From the NCBI GenBank assembly GCA_041498815.1, contig JBGQJC010000002.1, forward strand, positions 1 to 64,000: DNA of 64,000 nucleotides, in the 5' to 3' direction. Under the pieces are notes generated by a model. That model did not search any database, was not told the origin of the DNA, and saw nothing but the letters and a program-made list of their open reading frames with translations. The stretch is from DATDPM01 sp041498815 (GTDB lineage: Bacteria > Pseudomonadota > Alphaproteobacteria > DATDPM01). Positions within the stretch are counted from its first letter, which is position 1; each line of letters opens with the position of its first letter. The position numbers and the translations under genes were made by a program. Below, one piece after another: positions 25,616 through 34,042 of this stretch.

Positions 25616-25988
25616 GCGGCCTAAAGATGACATTTGCTTCGCTTTGCCTTGTTTTTGCGCGCCGAAGTGCGGAAATGCGCGGCGCCGTTTCCCGCGGTTC
25701 CCGGCGGTTTCCTTCGGCTTTGCACCCGCCGGCATTGGCCGCCCCGCGGTTTCTTAGGCGAATGTTCGCAAATGTCATCATTTGCATGCGCATCGTCAAA
25801 CTCGCGGGCAAGAACGACAACGCGCCGCCACCTGCCGCGCCCGCTTACCATTCACAATGGCAAAGACCGATGTGGGAGTATATTCCTATAACGCACGGAA
25901 GTCAACAACACTGAGGTTCCGGCAGCGCATCCGCCGGCCAAGGCGGAGACGTCCGTACGCACCAATTAATTATTGGAGGCGCGGGCGA
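25616..25988 (+). repeat. Long direct repeat R2 (mate at 18102-18488)
   Basis: This 373-bp copy lies upstream of the P-type ATPase and matches R1 in order and orientation. It includes the palindrome GCAAATGTCATCATTTGC (25768-25785), GGAGTATATTCCTATAA (25875-25891) and the AAGGCGGAGACG run. A partial third copy of its right end (AATTAACGATTGGAGGCGCG) follows at 26033-26052. Between 25478 and 25615 I see only an imperfect TGCGGC/GCCGCA inverted repeat (25514-25537). Confidence 0.88.
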
Positions 25989-26382
25989 AAAGAGAGCGCA
26001 GGATTAGGTGCGTGCCGGTTCGCGCGCGGCGGAATTAACGATTGGAGGCGCGGCTTGGCATTCGGATTTCGACTTTCTTTACCGGCACTAGCCGCAGCCC
26101 ACAAATTTTTCGGATGTCCGCCTTTGACCCAAGGCGGACGATCGTCCTGGTCGCCGCTCACCGCAGCAAAGGATGGTAAGCGGACATTCACACCGGGATT
26201 TTGCAAGCGATAAGTGGCTGTTCCTCCTGTGGCAGCATCGTGGTGCGAAATTCTTGATTTTTGCACCACCAGCAGCCGTAAGGTCATTCGACCCCTTACC
26301 TGTCCGATGGGGATCTTATCGTCCGGCCTGTCATTGGGGAGCATACTTCAACCTGGGTCACTTCACGGGGGAGGATCGCGCT
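25989..26382. other. Gene-free stretch with a hairpin at 26116-26139
   Basis: No convincing gene is seen. GTCCGCCTT and AAGGCGGAC form a perfect 9-bp stem with a six-base loop at 26116-26139, without a T tract. TGGTGC and GCACCA (26241-26246 and 26263-26268) flank an AT-rich core that recurs near 28328. The reading frame of the next gene is open from 26173, but codons before 26383 look like repeat DNA rather than protein. Confidence 0.5.
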
Positions 26383-26961
26383 GTGAATACGTCTGTACCT
26401 GATCCAATGCTAACCGAACTTGCTCCGGGCTTTACAGTCCAAGACTACGAGACTGCTCTCGCCAATCGGGACAGGAACACGATAGCCGACGCTCTCCGCG
26501 AACGCTTCATGGTACGATATGTGAAACCAGCAATGGGAGGAAACTATAAGCATGGATTCACAATGATGGCGATTTCATGCCTCATGATTGAGGCACTCGA
26601 ATCGTTTCGCCAGGGTTGGGAGAACAGCAACAAGAAGAGCAAAGAGGCGTTTGGTCATTTCTTCAATAGCAGTGAGCCATTCAAGGTGTTTCGGTGCCGC
26701 TGCCAGGAGTTCTACAGCAATATCCGGTGCGGTATTTTACACCAAGCCGAAACCACCGGCGGTTGGCGGATCACCAGAAAGAAAGGACGGCCGCTCTTCG
26801 ATCATGCATCTCTCACCATCAATGCCGAAGACTTTCTAAAAAAGCTCCGTTTGGTGCTCGATAAGTATTGCGACGGACTCAAAACCGCCGACTGGGAGTC
26901 TCAGAGCTGGATGCATGTCCGCAAAAAGATGAAAGCACTGTGTGACAATTGCCGCGCATAG
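26383..26961 (+). CDS. Hypothetical protein with HEPN-like RX4H motif
   Basis: I do not recognise a named family. The 192-residue protein starts at GTG 26383 behind GGGGGAGG; an ATG eight codons on (26407) is the alternative. It is helical and soluble. FYSNIRCGILHQAETTGGWR places Arg115 and His120 in an R-x4-H pattern on a helix, which is the catalytic signature of HEPN ribonucleases found in toxin and defence systems. KHGFTMMAISCLMIEALESF is an amphipathic helix that could pair with it. The base composition is lower in GC than the core genes. It is a lone gene followed by a terminator. The HEPN call is an inference. Confidence 0.6.
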   Translation: MNTSVPDPMLTELAPGFTVQDYETALANRDRNTIADALRERFMVRYVKPAMGGNYKHGFTMMAISCLMIEALESFRQGWENSNKKSKEAFGHFFNSSEPFKVFRCRCQEFYSNIRCGILHQAETTGGWRITRKKGRPLFDHASLTINAEDFLKKLRLVLDKYCDGLKTADWESQSWMHVRKKMKALCDNCRA

Positions 26962-27047
26962 CGGCGGCCCGCTCCTCGGTCTGGTCGGCTTCCGCCTTCG
27001 GCTGCAAAGCGTGGAGATAATCGACGGCGCGTTGCGCGTGGGATCGG

Positions 27048-27076
27048 TCGCACGGAGTGCGAATTTTTTTATTTTT
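27048..27076 (+). terminator. Rho-independent terminator after the HEPN-like gene
   Basis: TCGCAC, loop GGA, GTGCGA form a 6-bp stem followed by ATTTTTTTATTTTT on the plus strand. It lies 87 bp past the HEPN-like stop, in front of the convergent ankyrin gene. Confidence 0.75.
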
Positions 27077-27095
27077 GCAACGGACTGTTTCGGCT

Positions 27096-28241
27096 CTAGC
27101 GTTCGGTCGCTCCGCTGGCTTTCAATAGTTTGATCATGGGGGCGGACTCGGCGTAGTCGAGCGGTGTCTTTCCAGCCACGTCCCGCGCCATCACCTTGGC
27201 CCCCTCTTTGATCAGGACTTCGGCTGCCCGCACGTTGTCGAACTTGGCGGCAAGGTGCAGAGGAGTGCGGCCCTGCGAGTCCATGCCTGACACCTTGGCA
27301 CCGGCCTTGAGCAGGCGTGCTAGTGTCTCCTCTGCCATTGGCTTGGCATCGGGTCGGTCTGGCAAACCCGCCAGCGAGTTCTTGTTCGTCGCGACGAAGA
27401 TATGAAGAGGGAGACCTTCTATCCCTTGCAAACCGCTACCGCCTTTCTGATTAGGGTCGGCTCCATGGTCGAGTAGCCACCGGATCGAATCTGCAGAGTC
27501 TCGCCCGTAAACCCCCCCTCTCACTGCCGCGATGAGGGCGGTCTCGTTGTTCGGACCGGTGCCGTCGATGCGGGCACCCTGCCTAACCGCCCGTTCCATC
27601 TTAGCTATTGCCAACTCCTCGTCGTAGCCCAAGCCTGGGCGGTCTGCGGGGAATTCACCCCGTGCCGCTTCGATGAGGGCGATCTGTGCGGCGGCGGTGC
27701 TGTCTACAGGTACGCCACCACGACTGATGAGATAGTCGTAAACCGCTGGTTGATTATATTTTTTAGCAAGTTCGGGCGGGGTGAAACCCTCCAGCTTCGC
27801 CGTGGGAGAGGCCCCCTTGTCGATAAGCAAACGGACCATCTCCACGCTGCCTGAGGAGATGGGGAAGAAAAGAATCTCACGGTCGGCAGGGCCGAGCTTG
27901 GCCCCGGCGGCGAACAGAATCTTGGCGACTTCGACAGCCCTACGGTTCGCGGCCTCATCATGATTACTGCCATGATTACCTGCCATCGCCACGGAGACGC
28001 ACTCCAGCGGAGTTATTGGTCGGGGAGTCATTGATGGAGCGCTCGGATCGGCCCCCAGCTTCAGCGCGGCCTTCACCGCCTCGGTGTCGAGGTGACCGTC
28101 GTGGCACCCGACCGCATGCCATAGAGCGTCGTCTTCGGCCGGGCCAGCCCACGACGGAATGGGGATCACCATCACCATACTCACCACGACGGATACGATC
28201 GCAGTAATTGCGGTGATGAGGTTGGCGACGCGGAAATCCAT
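27096..28241 (-). CDS. Secreted ankyrin-repeat protein
   Basis: The 381-residue protein begins MDFRVANLITAITAIVSVVV, an export signal ending near SWAGPAED. Ankyrin repeats run through the rest. The clearest are SVEMVRLLIDKGASPTAKLE, IRWLLDHGADPNQKG, and the C-terminal GRTPLHLAAKFDNVRAAEVL with GKTPLDYAESAPMIKLLKAS. It is probably a periplasmic binding scaffold. Ankyrin proteins of this kind occur in accessory regions, but the partner is unknown. The ATG at 28241 is chosen because longer in-frame starts precede the signal peptide with unrelated residues. Confidence 0.82.
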   Translation of the reverse strand: MDFRVANLITAITAIVSVVVSMVMVIPIPSWAGPAEDDALWHAVGCHDGHLDTEAVKAALKLGADPSAPSMTPRPITPLECVSVAMAGNHGSNHDEAANRRAVEVAKILFAAGAKLGPADREILFFPISSGSVEMVRLLIDKGASPTAKLEGFTPPELAKKYNQPAVYDYLISRGGVPVDSTAAAQIALIEAARGEFPADRPGLGYDEELAIAKMERAVRQGARIDGTGPNNETALIAAVRGGVYGRDSADSIRWLLDHGADPNQKGGSGLQGIEGLPLHIFVATNKNSLAGLPDRPDAKPMAEETLARLLKAGAKVSGMDSQGRTPLHLAAKFDNVRAAEVLIKEGAKVMARDVAGKTPLDYAESAPMIKLLKASGATER

Positions 28242-28591
28242 TGAGACCACCCTGATCCCGCGTGCATGTGCGGGTACGCGCAAGCTGATGTTACCCGCAT
28301 AAGCCCATTGTGTGAAATCGCGCCCGTTACGAAATTCTTGATTTGCGCACCAGATCGGACGTCCGTTAAGGGGCAGTACCATAAGAGCCATCAGCTAGAG
28401 CGCGAGGTCCGGAATTGGCTACAAGCGGACATGCCAGCGCATGTTGCTGGCTGCCCTCACCCCGCCCGAGCCCAGTTCGAAAACGCGGATTCTGCCGCGC
28501 CCTCACCCCGCCCCTCTCCCGCTTAGCGGGAGAGGGAATGGCGGCACCCCCCACCCCGCCCTCCCCCACAAGGGGGGGGGGGTTGGGAGAG
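28242..28591. other. Gene-free stretch with REP-like GC hairpins
   Basis: No gene is seen. A near-perfect 25-bp palindrome at 28512-28536 (arm CCCTCTCCCGCT, one central T) is embedded in repeated CCTCACCCCGCCC units at about 28456, 28500 and 28550. An 11-base G run lies at 28572-28582. This is a REP-type repeat as found between many alphaproteobacterial genes. It may also end transcription of gene B. An AT-rich motif shared with 26246 lies at 28328-28352. Confidence 0.6.
28512..28536. repeat. REP-like palindrome
   Basis: CCCTCTCCCGCT and AGCGGGAGAGGG pair perfectly around a single T. It lies 56 bp downstream of the gene B stop. No T tract follows on either strand. Confidence 0.7.
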
Positions 28592-31500
28592 TTACCCCGC
28601 CATGGCGCGGACGTTGAGGTGCGTCAGGCAGCGGTCGATCCAGAGCTTGGTGAGTTTTTCCTGGACCGCGTTCTGGCCCAGGCGCTCGTGGAGCGCCTTG
28701 AAATCGACGAGGTCGAGGGGCTGGTCCTGGTTGAAGCAGGAGAAGACGACCGTTTCCTCGCCGGTCACCGGGTTGCGGTGGGGCTGCAGGCACTGGGCGC
28801 AGATCTCCTTCATCATGCATTGCATGGGCGAGTTGATGGAGCCGATGGCCCGGTGGCCGGGCTTCAAGTAGGGCGCGAGCACGGAGTGGCGGGCCTTGGC
28901 CACCGCCCCCATCATCGCCTCCGAGCCGATGGCGATCACCCGGTCCACGGAGTCCAAGGGAAATTTCGGGGGCCCGAAGGCGCCGCCGGCATAGGCAACC
29001 ATCGCCTGGACGATGTTGCCGGTGAATGCGGCGTCGCCGGGACGCGAGGGCGCGAAGCCCGGCTCCTCGTCGCAGCACCAGATGACCTGGTCGGCGGCGC
29101 GCTCGATCTGATCCGTCTTGTACCGGTCGATGACTTTCTTGTAGCCGGCGAAATAGACCACCCGTGAGCCGGCCTCGCGGAGCGCCTGGCCGATCGAGAA
29201 CAGCACCGCGTTGCCCAAGCCGCCGCCCGCCAGGAGCACGGTTTCGTCGGCGGGAATTTCGGTCGGCGTTCCGGTCGGGCCCATGAGGACGCAGGGGTCG
29301 CCGGGCTTCAACAGCGCGCAGAGATCCGACGAGCCGCCCATCTCCAAGACGATGGTGGAAACGAGGCCGCGGGTTCGATCCACCCAGGCCCCGGTCATGG
29401 CGAGCCCTTCCATCGCAAGCCGGGTCCCGTCCACCTTGGGCGCCAGCGTCTCGAAATTTTGCAGGCGGAAGAACTGGCCGGGGCGGAACGCGCGGGCCAT
29501 GGCGGGGGCGCGCACCACCACCTCGACGATGGTGGGGGTGAGGCGGACGACCTCAAAGACGGTGGCGCGCAAAGACTCGTTTAATTGCGCGACCAGGTTT
29601 TCCGCGGCGATGGGGGGACGGCGGCTAAGCACGCGGGAGATCACCGGATAGCCCTGCTTGGCGCTCGCCATCGCCTTGACGACATTGCCGGCATAGGAGG
29701 GGTGGAGGTCGCCGAAGAAGCTGGTGGCCCGCCCGTCGGGCCAGATTTCCATGAGGACTTGGGGGATTTCGGGCTTGGCGATTTTCGCGGGCTTGACGGG
29801 CTTGCCGGTTTCATCGACGGCGCGGAAGTATTTGCCCTCGATCGGCGCATGGGCCGGGTCTTCGCGCCCCAGCACCGTGTTGGGGTGCGTGCCCGCCGCG
29901 ATCAGGATGCTTCGCGCCGGCAGCGTCACGGTATCGCCGGTGTCGATCAGATGGCCTTCCTCGTTGAGGTCCTTCCGCGCCAGCTTCAAGGCGGCGGCGT
30001 GGCCGAATTCATCGACCTCGACCGCGACGGGGCTGAGCTTTTCGGCGAAGCGGACACCTTCCTCCAAGGCTTTCGCCACTTCCTCGTGATTCAAGGTATA
30101 GCTCGGCGCATCGATGAGCCGGCGGCGGTAGGCGATGGTGGACCCGCCCCAGGAATTGAGAAGCTCGCGGATGCGGGGCTCGCGGTTTTCGAGCAATGCT
30201 TCGGCGCGCTCGGCTCGAATCATCTTGGCATGGGCGATGAACTCGCCGGCGATGCCTGCGTCCTCGGCCGTGAACGCGGCGCGCACGGTTTGTTCGCCGC
30301 GCTCGGCGACCAGAGTTTCGTAGCGGTGCAGGAATTTTTCGACCTGGAGCGGATAATAGGCCAAGGCCTCGGTCGCGGTGTCGATCGCGGTCAGGCCGCC
30401 GCCGATGACCACGACCGGAAGGCGGAGCTGGAGGTTTGCCACCGAATCGGTTTTCGCGGCGCCGGTGAGCTGTAACGCCATCAGGAAATCGGAGGCTTGG
30501 CGCACGCCCCGCGCCATCGCGTTGGGCATGGCGACGAAGGTGGGGCGCCCGGCCCCCGCGCACATCGCCACATGGTCGAATCCCATGGCGAAGGCCTGGT
30601 CCATGGTGATGGTGCCGCCGAAGCGCACCCCGCCGAACATGGAAAATTCGGCGCGGCGCTCCAAGAGCAGGCGGATCACTTTCAGGAAATTCTTGTCCCA
30701 GCGCACGGTGATGCCGTATTCGGCGACGCCGCCGAACCCGGCCATGGTCCGCTCGGCGAGATTCTCTTTGAGCTCCCCGAGGTCGCGGATGGGTTTGAAC
30801 GGAACGCGGGCGCCGGTTTTGGCGACCCCCGACAGCGCGGGTGGGAGCGGCTCGATCTTCAAGCCATCGACCGCGACCACGCTGTGCCCGTCGTTCATCA
30901 GATGATGGGCGAGGGTGTAACCGGCCGGGCCGAGGCCCACGATCAAAACCTTGCAGCCGGTGGCGGCTTTGGGGAGTGCCCGGCGCAAATTCAGCGGGCT
31001 CCAGCGGGTGAGCAGCCCGTAGATCTCGAAGCCCCAGGGCAAGGCGAGGGAATCGCGCAGCACCCGGGTTTCGATCTGGGGGATGTCGACCGGCTCCTGC
31101 TTCTGGTAGATGCAGGACTTCATGCAATCGTTGCAGATGCGGTGGCCGGTGCCGGCGACCATGGGATTGTCGACGATGGCGGTGGCGAGGGCACCTAATG
31201 TGTGACCCTCGGAGGCCAGGAGGTTCATCTCGGAGATTTTTTCCTCGAGCGGGCAGCCGATCAGGGGGACGCCGAACGCGCTTTTCTTGAACCCGCCGGA
31301 TTTATCCCAAAGCCCTTTCGAGCACGAGTCCTTGCCCTGGCCGTGGCAGAAGATGCAGTAGTGGGCGGAATCGAGCGCGCCCGTGACATCGGTTCCGGGA
31401 TCGGTGAGGGCGAAACCTTCGCGCCGGCGTAATTTATCTTCCGGCAGCCGGAGTGCGGCGACGCCCTCGACCGCCGCCGCCTCAAACGGGATGAGCGTTA

Positions 31501-32095
31501 CCGGATCGAGCTTGCGGGGGAGTTTGAACAGCACGCCGTGCTTGTGGCGCGCGCGGCCCTTGGACGAGAGCACGGCCCAGGCGGCGTATTTCCCGGCAAC
31601 CGCCAGCGGTTCCGCATTCGCCTGCTCATCTTCGCGCCAGGACATGACACGGCGGGCGAAGGTGAGCTCGTCGAGCTTCTCGCCGAATAATTCTTCGAGG
31701 TCGGCGCGCAGCCGGTCGCCGTCGAAGGAATTGACCTGCACGGAATCAAAGGCCTTGACCGCCTGGCGCTGCACGAAGAGGCGCTTGCAGGCAAAAAGGG
31801 GCGCCAGACTATTCTGCGCCTCCGACAGCGCGCGGATCTCCTTGCCGATGGCGAACAGTTCGCCCAGGAAATCTTCGAGATGGGGGGCAAGCGCCAGAAG
31901 CAATTCGGATTCGGCGAGCGCGTCTTCGATGCCGCCGTTGGTGCGGGCCGCAATTAAGCGCATGGCCAACCCTGCGTCGGCGGCGCGCAGATGGTCCAGA
32001 AACAGCGCGTCGATGCGCTCCAAGCCTTCGCGCGCATAGAGATCGGCGAAGGAAAGCCCGTGCGCGAGAGCCAGTGCGGCCTTATCGGTTTCCAT
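28592..32095 (-). CDS. Multidomain Fe-S/FAD/NAD(P) oxidoreductase ('gene B')
   Basis: This 1,167-residue enzyme is a fusion. Residues 1-230 are of unknown type. Cysteine groups follow (YCIFCHGQGKDSC, then ICNDCMKSCIYQKQ), resembling the Fe-S N-terminus of GltD-type subunits. Two Rossmann motifs come next (KVLIVGLGPAGYTLAHHL near 385 and VVVIGGGLTAIDTATEAL near 560). The C-terminal third resembles PyrK/ferredoxin reductase: FRPGQFFRLQNFE, VLLAGGGLGNAVLFSIGQAL, and a 2Fe-2S site at Cys1093, 1099, 1102 and 1119. It could move electrons between NAD(P)H and a carrier. It starts 35 bp after cysNC, so it may serve sulfite reductase. The ATG at 32095 is preferred over GTG 32101. Confidence 0.82.
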   Translation of the reverse strand: METDKAALALAHGLSFADLYAREGLERIDALFLDHLRAADAGLAMRLIAARTNGGIEDALAESELLLALAPHLEDFLGELFAIGKEIRALSEAQNSLAPLFACKRLFVQRQAVKAFDSVQVNSFDGDRLRADLEELFGEKLDELTFARRVMSWREDEQANAEPLAVAGKYAAWAVLSSKGRARHKHGVLFKLPRKLDPVTLIPFEAAAVEGVAALRLPEDKLRRREGFALTDPGTDVTGALDSAHYCIFCHGQGKDSCSKGLWDKSGGFKKSAFGVPLIGCPLEEKISEMNLLASEGHTLGALATAIVDNPMVAGTGHRICNDCMKSCIYQKQEPVDIPQIETRVLRDSLALPWGFEIYGLLTRWSPLNLRRALPKAATGCKVLIVGLGPAGYTLAHHLMNDGHSVVAVDGLKIEPLPPALSGVAKTGARVPFKPIRDLGELKENLAERTMAGFGGVAEYGITVRWDKNFLKVIRLLLERRAEFSMFGGVRFGGTITMDQAFAMGFDHVAMCAGAGRPTFVAMPNAMARGVRQASDFLMALQLTGAAKTDSVANLQLRLPVVVIGGGLTAIDTATEALAYYPLQVEKFLHRYETLVAERGEQTVRAAFTAEDAGIAGEFIAHAKMIRAERAEALLENREPRIRELLNSWGGSTIAYRRRLIDAPSYTLNHEEVAKALEEGVRFAEKLSPVAVEVDEFGHAAALKLARKDLNEEGHLIDTGDTVTLPARSILIAAGTHPNTVLGREDPAHAPIEGKYFRAVDETGKPVKPAKIAKPEIPQVLMEIWPDGRATSFFGDLHPSYAGNVVKAMASAKQGYPVISRVLSRRPPIAAENLVAQLNESLRATVFEVVRLTPTIVEVVVRAPAMARAFRPGQFFRLQNFETLAPKVDGTRLAMEGLAMTGAWVDRTRGLVSTIVLEMGGSSDLCALLKPGDPCVLMGPTGTPTEIPADETVLLAGGGLGNAVLFSIGQALREAGSRVVYFAGYKKVIDRYKTDQIERAADQVIWCCDEEPGFAPSRPGDAAFTGNIVQAMVAYAGGAFGPPKFPLDSVDRVIAIGSEAMMGAVAKARHSVLAPYLKPGHRAIGSINSPMQCMMKEICAQCLQPHRNPVTGEETVVFSCFNQDQPLDLVDFKALHERLGQNAVQEKLTKLWIDRCLTHLNVRAMAG

Positions 32096-32130
32096 CGCCA
32101 CCCGGTTGCGCGTTGAGCCGGAAATGCCAG

Positions 32131-34032
32131 TCAGCGGACGGAGGTGCGGGCGCCGTCGAGCGCGCCTTCGCCGAAGTTCCGTTCCACGTAATCGAGCAGC
32201 ATTTCAACCGAACTGGCGACGTCGTGCTCCGACGTATCCACGATGAGATCGGCCTTGTCGGGCGGCTCGTAGGGCGCGGTGATGCCGGTGAAGACCTCGA
32301 TCTCGCCGCGCCGCGCTTTCTTGTACAGGCCCTTGGGATCGCGCTGCTCGCAGGTCTCGAGGTCCGCCTTGATGTAGATCTCGTGGAACATGGTCGGCCG
32401 GATGGCGCGGGCCCGGTCGCGGTCGGAGCGGTAGGGCGAGATGAAGGCGGTGATGACGATGAACCCCGCGTCGGAGAACAGCGCCGCCGCCTCGCCCACG
32501 CGGCGGATGTTTTCCCCGCGGTCTTCCGGCGAAAAGGCGAGGTCGGCGGAAAGGCCGTGGCGGACGTTGTCGCCGTCGAGCACATAGACCTGATAGCCCT
32601 TGAGGAAGAGCTGGCGCTCCAGCTCCAGGGCGAGCGTCGTCTTGCCGGCACCCGAAAGGCCGGTCAGCCAGATGACGCCGCTTTTGTGGCCGTTGGCGCG
32701 CCAGCGCGCGGGCGTGGTGACGCGGTGATCGACGTTGAAGATGTTGGTGGATTTGACGGTGAGGGAATGGCGCTGGTCGGCGTAGCCTTCCATGCCGATG
32801 ATGCCGCCGCCGACGATGTCGTAATCCTCGATCAGCACGAAGCGCCCGGTTCGTGGGCTCGCGTGGAATTCGTCGAGCGCCAGCATCGAGCGCGAGCGCA
32901 GCACGATTTCGGCGACCGCGCTTTTCGGCACGGAGTCGGACTCACCCGACGATAAATCCGTGGTGTCCACCACCCGCTCGATCTTCTGCACCTCGACCGG
33001 ATGGCGCGCGGTGGCGATTTTGAGGAGATACCGGTTCCCCACTTTCAGCGGGTTCTTGCCGAGCCAGAAGATGCGCGCGCGGAAGACGTTGGTTTCGATG
33101 GGCGGATTTTCGACGTGGCTCGCGACCTCGCCGCGCTCGATGAATATCTGCTCGTCCAGCGTGATCCCGACCGACTGGCCGGCGCTGGCTGCGACCGCCG
33201 CCACGGGCACGTTCCAGCCTTCGATGCCGGTTACCTTCACGGTCTTGTTGGAGGGAGAGAACAGGAGCGTGTCGCCGACCTTGAGGCGGCCGCTTTCGAT
33301 GCGGCCGGCGACGATGCGCCGGTCGTCGAACTTGTAGACGTCCTGCACCGGCAGGCGCAGCGGCAGATCGGTGGGCGGCACCGGAGGCTCGAACGCATCG
33401 AGCGCCTCGACCACCGTGGGGCCGCGGTACCAGGACATCGCATCGGTGGGGACGGCAATATGATCGCCGTCGCGCGCCGAAACCGGAATGACCTGGGTGG
33501 GGGTCACTCCGATCTCGTGCAAATAGGCGCGGATTTCGCGCGCCACCTCATCGAACCGCGGCTTGGAATACTTGACCAGATCCATCTTGTTGATGGCGAC
33601 CGCCACCTGGGGCACGCCCAAGAGATGCAAGAGATAGCCGTGGCGGCGCGATTGCTCGCGCACCCCTTCCTCGGCGTCGATGACGAGGAGTGCGGCATCG
33701 GCACTGGCGGCACCACTCACCATGTTTTTCAGGAATTCCTTGTGGCCGGGCGCGTCGATCAGCACGTATTTGCGCTTGCCGGTGGAAAACCAGATCTGGG
33801 CGGTGTCGATGGTGATGCCCTGGTCGCGCTCGGACTTCAGGGCATCCATCAGGAACGCCCATTCGAAGGGCATGCCGCGGCGCGCGCACATGGCCTGGAT
33901 CGCCTCGAACTTGCCTTCGGGCAGCGAGCCGGTGTCGTGGATGAGGCGCCCGACCAGGGTGGACTTGCCGTGGTCGACGTGGCCGACGATCACGATCTTG
34001 AGGGGCTGCGCGCTTGCGTCGTGAACGGTCAC
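32131..34032 (-). CDS. cysNC: Sulfate adenylyltransferase subunit 1 / APS kinase fusion (CysN-CysC)
   Basis: The 633-residue bifunctional protein joins a CysN GTPase (about 1-430) to a CysC APS kinase (about 445-633). GHVDHGKST (17-25), the DAPGHKEF switch and NKMD are the EF-Tu-like GTPase motifs. GLSGAGKTTLALELE is the kinase P-loop. CysN drives ATP-sulfurylase formation of APS with CysD; CysC phosphorylates APS to PAPS. The GTG at 34032 is chosen because it follows AGGAG and sits 10 nt after the cysD stop, whereas a longer form would overlap cysD by 80 bp. Confidence 0.94.
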   Translation of the reverse strand: MTVHDASAQPLKIVIVGHVDHGKSTLVGRLIHDTGSLPEGKFEAIQAMCARRGMPFEWAFLMDALKSERDQGITIDTAQIWFSTGKRKYVLIDAPGHKEFLKNMVSGAASADAALLVIDAEEGVREQSRRHGYLLHLLGVPQVAVAINKMDLVKYSKPRFDEVAREIRAYLHEIGVTPTQVIPVSARDGDHIAVPTDAMSWYRGPTVVEALDAFEPPVPPTDLPLRLPVQDVYKFDDRRIVAGRIESGRLKVGDTLLFSPSNKTVKVTGIEGWNVPVAAVAASAGQSVGITLDEQIFIERGEVASHVENPPIETNVFRARIFWLGKNPLKVGNRYLLKIATARHPVEVQKIERVVDTTDLSSGESDSVPKSAVAEIVLRSRSMLALDEFHASPRTGRFVLIEDYDIVGGGIIGMEGYADQRHSLTVKSTNIFNVDHRVTTPARWRANGHKSGVIWLTGLSGAGKTTLALELERQLFLKGYQVYVLDGDNVRHGLSADLAFSPEDRGENIRRVGEAAALFSDAGFIVITAFISPYRSDRDRARAIRPTMFHEIYIKADLETCEQRDPKGLYKKARRGEIEVFTGITAPYEPPDKADLIVDTSEHDVASSVEMLLDYVERNFGEGALDGARTSVR

Positions 34033-34042
34033 GGGGCCACTC

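Noticed and set aside
27057..27079. Third copy of the AT-rich GTGCGAA...TTTTTGCA motif
   Set aside because: It is explained by the terminator hairpin and T tract after the HEPN-like gene.
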